NCBI GenBank assembly: GCA_964553035.1
Contig: CAZKJH010000002.1
Span: 1 to 64,000, forward strand
Length of the DNA: 64,000 nucleotides
Source: JBBQIY01 sp964553035
GTDB taxonomy: Bacteria; Verrucomicrobiota; Kiritimatiellia; RFP12; UBA3636
Direction of reading: 5' to 3'
Shown: positions 41,761 to 51,224 of the stretch, piece by piece
Layout: each line of letters opens with the position of its first letter
Numbering within the stretch: the first letter of the stretch is position 1
The notes under the pieces: model-generated
Database searches by the model: none
Told to the model about the DNA's origin: nothing
What the model saw: only the letters and a program-made list of their open reading frames with translations
Translations under genes and position numbers: made by a program

Positions 41761-42738
41761 CTAGATCCTAAACAAAGCTTCTTCTACGCTGTCCGGTGCT
41801 ATGCCGAAGAGGCAAGACTTTGTTCCCTTCGGGCATTTCCGCTTATGACAGGGTACACACCCTGCCACTTGTAGAGGAACATGATTGGGGCCATAAGGGC
41901 CAGTGCGCTCCGGTGTCGTGGGACCAAAGGGCACCACACACTTGACACCAAGCGCAGCACCCATGTGCATCGGTCCTGAATCGTTTGAAACAAGCGCAGA
42001 GCACTTCGAAAGAACGCCAAGCGAATCGACCAGCGAGAATCGACCGCAGAGATTCGCCGCAGCAACGCCTGCCGAGGCGATGATTCGCTCGGCGACTGGC
42101 TTATCCACGAGACCGCCGATGATATACACCCTAACATCATGCTTCTCGACAAGTCGCTTCACGAGCTCTGCAAAATACGCTTCTGGCCAGTTCTTACTCT
42201 CCCACCGCGACATCGGCGCAACGGCAATGCGGGGTCCCTTGCCGGACAACGGTGCCAGCCCGTCGAGGTCAAACTCGGGAACCGTGATCGGGAACCGTGG
42301 CGGCGTAGGCATGACAAGACCCAGATGCTTCACGACATCGAGACATTCATCCACGGCATGACGATTTCGGTTACGGATACCTGCAAGTTCCGTGTAGAAG
42401 AAACGAGACCCCTCTCGAGAAAAAGAAGGCCCGATACGTCGCGTAGCTTTCGCAGACCGAGCAACAACAGCACTTTTGAGTAGCCCCTGTAGATCCACAA
42501 CCAAGTCGTAACGATACTTTCGAATCGTATTGATCGCAGCCAGATACGCAAGAAACTTCGATGGACGCGGCACCTCGAAAACTTTGTCGACACAGGAGAA
42601 GGAACGCACGAGCGGAGAGAACGCTGGCTGAACTGCCCAGTGAATTTCCGCTCCGAATTGTGTTTTCAGCTCAGCCACGGCAGGCAACGCATGAAGCGTG
42701 TCACCGAGAGAACTGAGCTTAACGACTAGGATGCGCAT
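41761..42738 (-). CDS. LPS heptosyltransferase, GT9 family
   Basis: A 325-residue GT-B enzyme that adds heptose to the lipopolysaccharide inner core. The N-terminus MRILVVKLSSLGDTLHALPA is nearly the consensus of WaaC/WaaF, and LVVDLQGLLKSAVVAR follows. The C-terminal nucleotide-sugar domain has ALVSNDSGPMHMGAALGVKC and FGPTTPERTGPYG, the classic GT9 signature. Wording in SLGDTLHALPA is closer to WaaC (heptosyltransferase I). It lies 11 bases after L-fucose isomerase on the same strand, an unrelated pathway. It shows that the host has an LPS outer membrane. Confidence 0.9.
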   Translation of the reverse strand: MRILVVKLSSLGDTLHALPAVAELKTQFGAEIHWAVQPAFSPLVRSFSCVDKVFEVPRPSKFLAYLAAINTIRKYRYDLVVDLQGLLKSAVVARSAKATRRIGPSFSREGSRFFYTELAGIRNRNRHAVDECLDVVKHLGLVMPTPPRFPITVPEFDLDGLAPLSGKGPRIAVAPMSRWESKNWPEAYFAELVKRLVEKHDVRVYIIGGLVDKPVAERIIASAGVAAANLCGRFSLVDSLGVLSKCSALVSNDSGPMHMGAALGVKCVVPFGPTTPERTGPYGPNHVPLQVAGCVPCHKRKCPKGTKSCLFGIAPDSVEEALFRI

Positions 42739-42749
42739 GTGACGATTTT

Positions 42750-44585
42750 TCAGCCGTAAATAGGTCCGAGGAACTCGCAGACTCTAAAATCATCGCCCCC
42801 GAACCGATTCCAGATCGTCGGACGGAAAATGTCCGATGCGGGGACGTTGTGCATATCAATAGGAATGCGCAGCATCGCATTGAACGTGATGAGATCCGCG
42901 CCGATGAGGCCAAGGCTGTTGGCATCATGATTGGGGCCGATCTTGTCCATATACTCGAACGAGGTCATGCCAAACGGCGTCCAATATGTTTCCGGCCACG
43001 TCGGGTCGGTACGCTTCGAGATAAGATTGGCGACATCCTTGGGAAGTTCAACCGTCTCGCCTTCCACGACGGAGCACGTAAACAGACCGCCGACCATATT
43101 GTAGCGATAGGCTGTCATGGGCAGACCACCTGGAGTGCGGTAATGGCTGGAAAGACCATCCCCTGAAAAATATGTCAACGCGGCAGACATGTAGGTCGTC
43201 GCCTTTTTGATGGCTGCGAAGGCCTTGAGCTGGAGTTTCTCGCTTGAACGCAATTTGGCCATCAGCGTCTGAATTGGCGTCGAGGTAGGCAGACCACAGA
43301 TCGCGTAAAGGTCGATGCCATATTCGAGGGCACCTGCACCGGAATTACGTTTGTCGATGATGCCACGCGGACAAATCTTCTCAACGCTCTTGCCACTGGC
43401 TTTCTTGATACTGGCAGCAGTCCAGTTGGTGCGGATATCGGCAAACAGTTGTGACATGCCACCCGAAAGCATATTGGCAACAATCATGCCCACGCCGTTC
43501 TTAGAATCGTTCTCCGTGGCGATTGGCATGGCTGATTTGAACCCGTTCCAGTCGAATAATGAGCAGAGCAACGACTCTGCCACGTCAAAGTTGGGATTGC
43601 CATCAGTCCATTGACGCTGACCCTGCGTACCGGCACCGATTGCATTATAGCCCTGAGCCCACTCCACATTATGTGCGGCCAGCTTCTCATTGCCACGCAT
43701 AAGATCCTTCACCAGCACAGCAAGACGGCAACACTGCATCAACAGCTCATCCGGCGGCAGTGGGCGATCCCCTTTCCCAAAATCTAACTTAAACGAGGCC
43801 TTCATCCAGTCAAAGGCTTTTTTTACTTCCGCTTCTTCGTAAAACTTCGCATTGATGCGCGTATTAAGTCCAGCCATATCAAAGGAAGCTGAGCCGAGAC
43901 CGAAGGTGTCGTGCATTTCATTGCGACGGACATCGGAACCGATGATGCCCATGGAAACGCCGCCAATGCCCAGATAGTTCTTGCCGCGGAGGTAGCCAAC
44001 GGCAGTTGCGCACCGTGCGAAACGAAGCAGGCGCGTGGATACAAAATCGTTCAACGGCTCCTCTTCATCCTCAAGGTCGGGACTGTAAACAGAGAAAATC
44101 GAACGCTTTTTCTCATCCATCGCGGCGCAGAACGCCTTAAGCCACACGGCACCCGGGCGATCGGTTTGATTGAGACCCCACGCTGCCTGCTGCCATTCCG
44201 ACGATCCGATTCCTTGACAGGCCGACATCAGCTCATCGCTGTAGCACCAAGAGCGAGCCACCCAGATATTTGCACAAACGCCTTCTTTCGCATACGCCGC
44301 TTGGGCAATCGCACCCGTACGGGCGCCGTAGACAATTTCTGGAGCGACAATAACACGAACGGGGCGACCGTCGGGCAGGAAGATATTCTGGGTGATCAGA
44401 TCGTAAACCTTCTCGGCCATACGCCAGGTCTTCTCTGCATTCGGTTCAAATGCGCCCACGCGGCCATCGGCGACTGGTGTGATTGCAATCGTGGGAATTG
44501 GTCCGAGCAAGTCGGAATCAAATTTCGTAAAGACACGTTTGCTTGAAGCAAGGGCGGTGAAGTCAGGTTTCACAGTGCTATTCAT
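42750..44585 (-). CDS. fucI: L-fucose isomerase
   Basis: Converts L-fucose to L-fuculose, the first step of fucose breakdown. The 611-residue protein is close to the E. coli length of 591. YLGIGGVSMGIIGSDVRRNE is the strong FucI signature, with FGLGSASFDMAGLNTRI after it; ATENDSKNGVGMIVANM holds a metal-binding acidic pair, and the C-terminus carries SSHYRTPGGLPMTAYRYNMV. It fits with the cytoplasmic fucosidase. No fuculokinase or aldolase gene is in the window. TAGGAAAAAC precedes ATG. Confidence 0.92.
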   Translation of the reverse strand: MNSTVKPDFTALASSKRVFTKFDSDLLGPIPTIAITPVADGRVGAFEPNAEKTWRMAEKVYDLITQNIFLPDGRPVRVIVAPEIVYGARTGAIAQAAYAKEGVCANIWVARSWCYSDELMSACQGIGSSEWQQAAWGLNQTDRPGAVWLKAFCAAMDEKKRSIFSVYSPDLEDEEEPLNDFVSTRLLRFARCATAVGYLRGKNYLGIGGVSMGIIGSDVRRNEMHDTFGLGSASFDMAGLNTRINAKFYEEAEVKKAFDWMKASFKLDFGKGDRPLPPDELLMQCCRLAVLVKDLMRGNEKLAAHNVEWAQGYNAIGAGTQGQRQWTDGNPNFDVAESLLCSLFDWNGFKSAMPIATENDSKNGVGMIVANMLSGGMSQLFADIRTNWTAASIKKASGKSVEKICPRGIIDKRNSGAGALEYGIDLYAICGLPTSTPIQTLMAKLRSSEKLQLKAFAAIKKATTYMSAALTYFSGDGLSSHYRTPGGLPMTAYRYNMVGGLFTCSVVEGETVELPKDVANLISKRTDPTWPETYWTPFGMTSFEYMDKIGPNHDANSLGLIGADLITFNAMLRIPIDMHNVPASDIFRPTIWNRFGGDDFRVCEFLGPIYG

Positions 44586-44642
44586 AGTTTTTCCTATCGT
44601 TTAGTAAGAGCCGCATACTTTTTTCTTATAAAAAGTTTTTTC

Positions 44643-44671
44643 ATTGTATCAGAGGTAGAATGAATCTTCAA
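44643..44671 (-). promoter_or_regulatory. Promoter of fucI
   Basis: Minus-strand TTGAAG and TACAAT with a 17-base spacer lie about 60 bases before the fucI start. Confidence 0.6.
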
Positions 44672-44766
44672 GCACGGGATACCCCATAAAAAAGTCGTCA
44701 AATCTGGTGGAATCACACCCTATTTCAAATTTTTTACATTTTTTCTATGAATTCGCAAAATAAGGC

Positions 44767-44796
44767 TTGCACAAGCCCACCTGAAAGATGTATTCT
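44767..44796 (+). promoter_or_regulatory. Promoter of the secreted-protein genes
   Basis: TTGCAC and TATTCT with an 18-base spacer lie about 80 bases before ATG 44878. Confidence 0.55.
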
Positions 44797-44877
44797 CTCA
44801 GACAGAAATGGGATTACTGTATCGATCAGGTGCAGCTAGTCCCTCTAAAACAAACAACAACCCCTAAAAAGAACATT

Positions 44878-45621
44878 ATGAAAAAAACTATCGTATTAGC
44901 AGCGATGCTAGCAGGAACGTTGTCAGCACAAGCTGCCTTCGTGGCTTCTGCTGAAAGTTACGGAATTATCAACATTCCCATCGAAATAGGCATGAACGCC
45001 ATCGGTATTAACGTCCTACCCATGTCAGCAGCATCCAACCTCGTACAGAATGTTATTGTTGGCGACGAACTCGTTTCAGGAGAATCGCAAGATAGTGCTG
45101 CCGCCATGTATATTTTTAACGGAACAGGCTACAACATTTATTGGCTCAGCAATACAGGCGTAACAGTAACAAACTGGACAAACGGAGGGTCTGCACCCAC
45201 CGCAAACCCAGGAACAGGTATGTGGATTAAATCCCCTACCGCATGCACAATCTATCAAATGGGTCTCGTGCCAACAAACGCAACCATTAACATTGCGTGC
45301 GCTCCCACAAGCAACACCTTCATTGCGAATCCCTACCCCATTGCCCTAGACTTTGATGGCGACGGCTCTAAAATTAACTGGAGTGGAGTAGCAGTTGGTG
45401 CAAAGCGGTTATCGGCTGCCGATCTCATTAGGGTCTGGAATGGCGTCGGATACGACACCTATTACTACTACTACAACGCTGCCGCACCAGCATCAACTGG
45501 ATGGTATAACGCTTCTGGAGATCATGCCCCACTTATAAAGGCCGGTGAAGGATTCTGGTTCTTCCGTCGTGGGGGAACAGGCTCAGTAAATGTCCCTGTC
45601 ACCAACCCGTTCGCTCAATAG
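44878..45621 (+). CDS. Secreted protein of unknown function
   Basis: A 247-residue protein. MKKTIVLAAMLAGTLSAQAA is a clear signal peptide. The mature part is rich in Asn, Thr, Gly and aromatic residues and has two related units: IFNGTGYNIYWLSN...GTGMWIKS and VWNGVGYDTYYYYYN...GEGFWFFR. Each couples a Gly-Tyr-x-x-Tyr stretch to a GxGxW end, like beta-rich surface proteins of Kiritimatiellota. It has no membrane anchor or sorting signal. I do not recognise a named family. A longer reading from 44788 is rejected because the signal peptide begins at 44878. Confidence 0.72.
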   Translation: MKKTIVLAAMLAGTLSAQAAFVASAESYGIINIPIEIGMNAIGINVLPMSAASNLVQNVIVGDELVSGESQDSAAAMYIFNGTGYNIYWLSNTGVTVTNWTNGGSAPTANPGTGMWIKSPTACTIYQMGLVPTNATINIACAPTSNTFIANPYPIALDFDGDGSKINWSGVAVGAKRLSAADLIRVWNGVGYDTYYYYYNAAAPASTGWYNASGDHAPLIKAGEGFWFFRRGGTGSVNVPVTNPFAQ

Positions 45622-45668
45622 GCGAAAACACTCCATCCATACTACCAGCTATAGGAACTTAAAACAAA

Positions 45669-46250
45669 ATGAAAAAAATATTATTTTCACTGCTAACAGT
45701 AGCGTTGACCTGCGGCTTCGCAAGCGCAATCGGCATCGACTGGGGTGCTGACCAACTTTACATTGGAACCACGGATAGCCACTTGATTGCGGATTCGGGG
45801 AATTACGGAATAGGCGCAGGGAAATTCCAACTTCTCTTGATGTTCATTGGAAATGCTGATGCAGCGTCGGTTACGGTGTCGGATCTCGGTAGCCTGTCAG
45901 GGGTCGACGCTGGGACGCTTGGCGTTCTTCCCGGTCAAGGGGGCCTTGTCCAAGGTACAGCCAGTGTTGGCTCGTCCACAATCAATGAGGTCAGCACATG
46001 GGCTACTGGTGCTAACTACCTCATGGTGCTCTACAACACGTCCAGCGGAAACTACTATCATCTCACAACGGCCACGGGAAACACGACGCCAATAAGTGCT
46101 TTGTCTGTCAGTGGAATCTCACTAGGAACCGAGTCCTTTGAATACTTCGTACCCGTCGCTTACCAAGGAGCACAAATCGTTCCCGAACCTAGCACTGCAG
46201 CCTTGGCGATTGCGGGCTTGGCACTGCTCTTCCGACGCAAGAGAGCTTAA
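45669..46250 (+). CDS. PEP-CTERM-type secreted protein
   Basis: A 193-residue exported protein. It has a signal peptide (MKKILFSLLTVALTCGFASA) and ends with a sorting signal: IVPEPSTAALAIAGLALLFR followed by basic RKRA, the VPEP motif, hydrophobic segment and Arg-rich tail of PEP-CTERM proteins, which are handled by exosortase. The body (GIDWGADQLYIGTTDSHLI, then a mostly beta region) has no known domain that I see. It begins 47 bases after the preceding secreted protein, so the two probably share a transcript, and a strong terminator follows. Confidence 0.88.
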   Translation: MKKILFSLLTVALTCGFASAIGIDWGADQLYIGTTDSHLIADSGNYGIGAGKFQLLLMFIGNADAASVTVSDLGSLSGVDAGTLGVLPGQGGLVQGTASVGSSTINEVSTWATGANYLMVLYNTSSGNYYHLTTATGNTTPISALSVSGISLGTESFEYFVPVAYQGAQIVPEPSTAALAIAGLALLFRRKRA

Positions 46251-46281
46251 ACTAGTAGTAGAAGTTTTCTAACGCTTAAAT

Positions 46282-46318
46282 AAGGCCGTATTGCGATATC
46301 AACGCAATGCGGCCTTTT
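46282..46318 (+). terminator. Strong hairpin terminator
   Basis: AAGGCCGTATTGCG at 46282-46295 and its inverted partner at 46303-46316 form a 14-bp stem with one wobble around a 7-base loop, followed by TTAT. Confidence 0.75.
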
Positions 46319-46336
46319 ATACTAAAGGGATTGCAA

Positions 46337-47233
46337 ATGAAGGCTCTTCTTGTTTTTATAGCGATTTCACTCTTTATTTGTCAGAAAGCCAATTCTGCCA
46401 GTTTTTTTTGGAACGTCGGGAAGACCGGTAGCAGGCTAAAAATTAACAATACGCTAACAACTGCTAGCACGTTTAATCTTAACTTTAAACTTCATCTGAT
46501 GTACATCGGCTATGATCCGGCTCCCTACACCTCGACAAAAGGATACAGTACCTTCCTTAAGGTGGCAACAGGCATACACGATGATACTGTAAGTGGACTT
46601 ATTCAGGGGACAGTCGAGATCGTCGGTGGAACAGAACTCACCGATCGCCAATATATCCCTGCTTTATATGAGAAAGCGACAGAAAAGTACTACTTCATTT
46701 CGGAAACGAGCGGCGGCTCCGGAATAGCCCCCTATACGCTAGCTGAAGTCACGGGCGATCCACTGTTTGACATTTACTTCGCCTCCTATTATCCCACATC
46801 CTCAACAGGAAATTTCTACAAAGGCGCGGAGATCCCCCCTTTCTGCGGCTGGCTCGCAACCAACAACCTAGTGCAAGCGAATCTCGTAGGGCTCAATACA
46901 AATCAGGTCAATTTAGCCTTTGCCGTCAATGCAAACCCCACAAATTTCAACAACGTCGCCGTGTCGATAACGAACTTTGTCATTGGCGCGAGCTCGATGA
47001 ACGGCAAATTTTCTGCCGTCTCCTACGATGCGCAAAACATACCTTCTAGCGTTATGAAACTCAATGGTACTGCCACGCTTTCGCTCGTCACCGCCCCTAC
47101 CCTTTCGGGAATCACGAATGCTATTAGCGATGCTTCGGTCAACTTGTCGAACAAGACATTCCAAGTCACGAGGGGTGCCACCAATACCACGGAGTTCTTC
47201 CACCTAAAGCTCAACGTACCTAACGTGTGGTAA
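46337..47233 (+). CDS. Secreted protein of unknown function, related in style to its neighbour
   Basis: A 298-residue protein with signal peptide MKALLVFIAISLFICQKANS. The mature start SASFFWNVGKTGSRLKINN and LHLMYIGYDPAPYTST recall the layout of the PEP-CTERM neighbour (short W-x-x-G entry, then LxLMxIG), but this protein lacks a sorting signal. The later part has repeated Asn/Thr-rich beta stretches. ATG 46337 follows AAAGGGATT; an earlier in-frame ATG lies inside the terminator hairpin. I do not recognise the family. Confidence 0.7.
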   Translation: MKALLVFIAISLFICQKANSASFFWNVGKTGSRLKINNTLTTASTFNLNFKLHLMYIGYDPAPYTSTKGYSTFLKVATGIHDDTVSGLIQGTVEIVGGTELTDRQYIPALYEKATEKYYFISETSGGSGIAPYTLAEVTGDPLFDIYFASYYPTSSTGNFYKGAEIPPFCGWLATNNLVQANLVGLNTNQVNLAFAVNANPTNFNNVAVSITNFVIGASSMNGKFSAVSYDAQNIPSSVMKLNGTATLSLVTAPTLSGITNAISDASVNLSNKTFQVTRGATNTTEFFHLKLNVPNVW

Positions 47234-47287
47234 GGGCGGTATAATGGAGACGGCTCAACAGAGCTGGGATTCTGGGGATAAAGAAGG

Positions 47288-47401
47288 AACGTAGATTAAG
47301 AGAATTATTCCGAGTCCACCGACTCGCCCCCTCTCTCAGCCACTTGCCTGCGTGTACACGCAAGCAGGCAGTAGTGGCGCAGAATATTCTTAATCCACGT
47401 T
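47288..47401. repeat. Foldback element A
   Basis: Imperfect inverted ends AACGTAGATTAAGA (47288-) and GAATATTCTTAATCCACGTT (47382-47401) enclose a strong hairpin with CCACTTGCCTGC/GCAGGCAGTAGTGG flanks around palindrome GCGTGTACACGC. It is non-coding. Confidence 0.6.
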
Positions 47402-47402
47402 A

Positions 47403-47566
47403 AACCTAAAAGCGTAGGTTGACTTACCTCAATTCGAGCAATCGCCTCAGTGGTAACAGGATACCGCTGTTGTGTTCAACTGTCGCGCAGTTGAACACTC
47501 TTCTTGCAACGTGTTGCCGCTGAGGCGATTGCAATGCGCGAAGTTGTCAACCTACGCTTTTAGGTT
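47403..47566. mobile_element. Foldback element B, MITE-like, 21-bp perfect ends
   Basis: The 21-base arms 47403-47423 (starting AACCTAAAAGCG) and 47546-47566 are perfect inverted copies. Inside them a second pair, GCAATCGCCTCAG and its partner CTGAGGCGATTGC, and a central perfect hairpin GTGTTCAACTG/CAGTTGAACAC (47472-47482 and 47488-47498) give a nested fold. It begins 2 bases after element A. TTAA occurs at both outer edges but is not proof of a target site. Confidence 0.65.
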
Positions 47567-47630
47567 AAAACTTGTGGTTGATAGGGGTGGCAGCTCAGCC
47601 TTACTCCCTTTGCTTACCCCTTTGAGCCCT

Positions 47631-49232
47631 TTAAACTAGGCTTAACGCGACGGCTTCAGCAACGCTAATGCCGTCGACGGCAGAGGAGAGGATACCGCCC
47701 GCATACCCTGCGCCTTCACCTGTGGGATAAAATCCTTTGGTGCTAATGCTCTGGAGATCGTCGGAGTTACGTTTAATGCAGATCGGGGAGGACGTGCGTG
47801 ACTCCACTGCCGTGAGCATAGCATCGGGTAAATTGAAGCCTTTGATTTGCTTGGCAAAAGCGGGAATAGCCTCGCGAATGGCCTCGACCGCATAGTCGGG
47901 CAAGGCATTGCTGAGATCGCTGAGTTTAACGCCAGGGGTGTAGGAGGGTTGCACGGTACCCAGTAGCGCGGAAGGTCGATCTGCAAGGAAATCTTTGACC
48001 CGTTGCACTGGTGCAAAATAATTTTCACCTCCAAGCTCAAAAGCCCGTGACTCCCAAAACCGTTGAAACGCGACACCGCCCAAGGGTCCATCGGGAAAAT
48101 CTTCTGGCGAAACACCCACCACAAGCGCACTGTTGGCATTCAACTCATTGCGTGAATATTGGCTCATGCCATTGGTCACCACACCCCCCACTTCCGAAGC
48201 CGAGGCCACTACCACTCCTCCAGGACACATGCAAAAACTATAAACGGAACGACCGTTGCTGGCATGATGAACGAGTTTGTAGTCGGCAGCACCGAGTAAC
48301 GGATGACCCGCGTCTTTTCCGTGGCGCCCTTGATCGATAAGTGCTTGCGGATGTTCGATGCGGAAGCCAATGGAAAAAGGTTTCGGCTCGATATAAACTC
48401 CACGACGCAGCAGCATTTCGAATGTGTCGCGAGCACTATGTCCGATGGCCGCAATCAGATGATTGGTAGCGATGCGCTCGCCGCTCGCTAACACGATGCC
48501 ACGGACTTGTCCGTCCTCAATCTCGACGTCGTCAACCCGACTTTGAAAGCGTACCTCACCCCCTAATTTCAAAATCTCGGCGCGCATCTTTTCAACGATC
48601 CCCATTAGCTTATAGGTGCCGATATGTGGCTTGCTAACAAACATGATTTCAGGGGGAGCACCTGCTTTGATCAGTTCTGCAAGAACCTTCCGACCGTAAT
48701 GCTTACGATCTTTAATCTGAGAATGCAACTTGCCATCCGAAAATGTTCCCGCACCGCCTTCACCGAACTGAACATTGGACTCTGGATCAAGAATCCCTTT
48801 TCGCCAAAAATCAAAGGTGTCTTTGGCTCGCTCCTTCACGGCTTTACCGCGCTCCAAAATAATAGGACGGAAACCAGACTGCGCCAAGATGAGACCCGCA
48901 AAGAGACCTGCTGGCCCCATCCCGATGATGACGGGTCGCGGAGCGAGTATCTTTTCTGGGGCACGGGCCACAAAATGGTAAGACATATCCGGAGCTGGTT
49001 TCAGCCGCGGGTTGTTCTTAAATTTCGTTAAAAGCCTGTCCTCATCTGCGCCTTCAAAATCAACCGTGTAGACAAAGACGATAGCATGAGACTTCCGCGC
49101 ATCAACGCCTCGCCGAAAAATAGTATAGGTAAGGGGAACTTTTTCCGGAATGCCAAGCGATCGGTTGATTGCAAGACGGAGATCTGCCTCGCTGTGGTCA
49201 AAAGGGAGTTTTACTTCTGTTAATCTAAGCAT
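47631..49232 (-). CDS. COG2509-type FAD-dependent dehydrogenase
   Basis: A 533-residue flavoprotein. After an N-terminal domain (about 1-95, LTEVKLPFDHSEADLRLAIN) comes the FAD fold, PVIIGMGPAGLFAGLILAQS and ILERGKAVKERAKD, then FGEGGAGTFSDGKLHS, typical of this group of uncharacterised dehydrogenases. YSFCMCPGGVVVASASEVGG holds a Cys pair, and GFYPTGEGAGYAGGILSSAV ends the flavin-binding region. The physiological substrate is not known for the family. It is alone on the minus strand between a foldback region and a ClC gene. Confidence 0.88.
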   Translation of the reverse strand: MLRLTEVKLPFDHSEADLRLAINRSLGIPEKVPLTYTIFRRGVDARKSHAIVFVYTVDFEGADEDRLLTKFKNNPRLKPAPDMSYHFVARAPEKILAPRPVIIGMGPAGLFAGLILAQSGFRPIILERGKAVKERAKDTFDFWRKGILDPESNVQFGEGGAGTFSDGKLHSQIKDRKHYGRKVLAELIKAGAPPEIMFVSKPHIGTYKLMGIVEKMRAEILKLGGEVRFQSRVDDVEIEDGQVRGIVLASGERIATNHLIAAIGHSARDTFEMLLRRGVYIEPKPFSIGFRIEHPQALIDQGRHGKDAGHPLLGAADYKLVHHASNGRSVYSFCMCPGGVVVASASEVGGVVTNGMSQYSRNELNANSALVVGVSPEDFPDGPLGGVAFQRFWESRAFELGGENYFAPVQRVKDFLADRPSALLGTVQPSYTPGVKLSDLSNALPDYAVEAIREAIPAFAKQIKGFNLPDAMLTAVESRTSSPICIKRNSDDLQSISTKGFYPTGEGAGYAGGILSSAVDGISVAEAVALSLV

Positions 49233-49376
49233 AAAATGGGTCGAGTTTGTTTATTAGGCTTCACGGTGCAGATGCAACGAAGCGCGTTTCTTTCAAGAAT
49301 GTGGATGCAGTGCATGATACCATTACGGCAACGTAAAAACCACCGTAGGTTTGATATCCGTGGGTTTGATATCGCG

Positions 49377-51224
49377 CTAGCGTGCGGCACTGATTTCGCG
49401 CTGGTAAGCTTCGATGACATCGTTGTGTGAAACGATGCCGATCACTCGGTATTGATCAAATTTTGAAACCACAACTAAGCCATCAACATCCTCGGTATCA
49501 AGATTGTTGAGAACCGACTGCAGGGTGTCGGTCTCGGTGGCCTGAACGTGGTCACCCAATTGGAGATCTTCAACCATGAGCGTTTGCTGCAACATCGGAT
49601 CGGAGATCATAACCGATGCCAGATCGCGTCGAGTCACGATGCCGACCAGCATGCCGGTGTCGGATACAACGGGGAAAACGGCTTGCACGCCTTCTACCAT
49701 CCAATCAACAAGTTGTGAAAGCGGAGCTTGGGGCGAAACGGTTTTGAAAGTACCGATAGCTGCTTGACCTTCAAGCAGATCCTTGACTGTAACGTTATTT
49801 AAGACTCCTGCAATCATACTCCCACGGTGTACGGGTGCCTCAAAACGATTGGGGAGTTGACTGCGGTACAGCGAAACTTTGCGAGAGAGCATATAGGCAA
49901 TGATGCAAACCCACATCGCTGGCACCAGCAGGTTGAAGTTGCCTGTCATTTCGCTAACCATAAGAATCGTGCTGATCGGCGTCTTGGCAGCGCAACCGAA
50001 GAATGCCACCATACCAACGAGAGTAAAAGACCCAACCGGTACATCCCACTCTGGAAACATGAGCGAAAACACGATACCAACAGCACCGCCCAGCGCACCA
50101 CCCACCACGATAGCTGGGCCGAAAATGCCGCCTGAGCCCCCAGAGCCAACAGACAAAGAGGTGGTAAGCGTCTTTAAGAAAAAAACACCCGTGAGCAACA
50201 AAAGCGCCGCTTTCGCGGCACCGGGCTCAAAATTCGAAGTCCACTTCAGAGCATCCTGAATGATGCCATAGCCGGCACCAAGCGCAGGCAGAAAGAAAAA
50301 GCCGACAATGCCCGTCAGAAGGCCGCCGAGGGCTGGTTTTAGAACGTGCGGAATTTTCAGCTTCATAAACTTTTCATGAACTGAGTAGAAGCACCACGTA
50401 TAGAACCGAGCTCCGAAAGCAAGAACTATAGCCAAAACAATGTAAAGCAAAAGCATCCACGGCCGCGAGAAAGAATTCAGCGGCGTATCGAACAAAGGAT
50501 GGAAGCCGAAGATGTGCGAGAAGACGGAATGCCCAGTAACAGAAGCAATGATGGAGGGCACCAGAACCTCATACTCGAGGTCGAGATCGCGATAAAGCAC
50601 CTCCGCTGCAAAGAGTGCGCCAGCCATGGGTGCATGAAACAACGCGCCGACACCGGCCCCCATGCCTGCAGCCATCAGTACGCGACGCTGAGACACAGGC
50701 AACTTGAGAGCCGTTGCAAGCATCGATCCGAATCCTGAACCGATCTGGGTGATCGGCCCTTCGCAACCAGCGGAGCCACCCGAGCCGATCAGAAGGACTG
50801 TCGCGATTGCCTTCACGGGAGGGACAACAGGACGAACCTTACCACCACGGAAATGATAGGCTTCAATAGCGGCATCTGTTCCATGACCTTCAGCCTCTGG
50901 TGCGAACCTTAAAACGATGATGCTCGAAACAAGCGCACCTAGCATGGGCAAAAATAGAAGAATCCAGCGTCGAGGCTCCCCAATTATTTCGGGAAGATTT
51001 TTGAACATTTCAGGTTGGCCACCGGGCACGCTCGGCGTATAGTGCGCAAGCTTTCCAAGAAAGAACCACTCCCCCACTTGCAACATCGAGACAAGAAGCA
51101 CCGCACCAAGCCCTGCGGCAGCTCCGACAAGTGCGCTGAGCACGAGCGTCCGAGCAATGCCGACACCCTCTTCTGGGCTCGATTCGGAAATTTTCTTCAC
51201 CCATCCTGAAAATTTGACCTTCAC
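49377..51224 (-). CDS. ClC-type chloride channel/exchanger with CBS pair
   Basis: A 615-residue membrane protein. About ten or more helices carry the selectivity motifs GSGGSAGCEGPITQIGSGFG (the gating Glu is kept; Cys replaces the usual Arg of GREGP) and GSGGSGGIFGPAIVVGGALG. AKTPISTILMVSEMTGN is also typical. The C-terminus (about 470-615) has two CBS domains (AVFPVVSDTGMLVGIVTRRD and VVVSKFDQYRVIGIVSHNDV) that may bind nucleotides. The start is GTG 51224, overlapping the rnc stop. Whether it is channel or H+/Cl- exchanger cannot be told. Confidence 0.92.
   Translation of the reverse strand: MKVKFSGWVKKISESSPEEGVGIARTLVLSALVGAAAGLGAVLLVSMLQVGEWFFLGKLAHYTPSVPGGQPEMFKNLPEIIGEPRRWILLFLPMLGALVSSIIVLRFAPEAEGHGTDAAIEAYHFRGGKVRPVVPPVKAIATVLLIGSGGSAGCEGPITQIGSGFGSMLATALKLPVSQRRVLMAAGMGAGVGALFHAPMAGALFAAEVLYRDLDLEYEVLVPSIIASVTGHSVFSHIFGFHPLFDTPLNSFSRPWMLLLYIVLAIVLAFGARFYTWCFYSVHEKFMKLKIPHVLKPALGGLLTGIVGFFFLPALGAGYGIIQDALKWTSNFEPGAAKAALLLLTGVFFLKTLTTSLSVGSGGSGGIFGPAIVVGGALGGAVGIVFSLMFPEWDVPVGSFTLVGMVAFFGCAAKTPISTILMVSEMTGNFNLLVPAMWVCIIAYMLSRKVSLYRSQLPNRFEAPVHRGSMIAGVLNNVTVKDLLEGQAAIGTFKTVSPQAPLSQLVDWMVEGVQAVFPVVSDTGMLVGIVTRRDLASVMISDPMLQQTLMVEDLQLGDHVQATETDTLQSVLNNLDTEDVDGLVVVSKFDQYRVIGIVSHNDVIEAYQREISAAR

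Noticed and set aside
47403..47566. piggyBac-like TTAA target duplication
   Set aside because: TTAA occurs at both edges but overlaps the inverted arms unequally and is too short and common to count.
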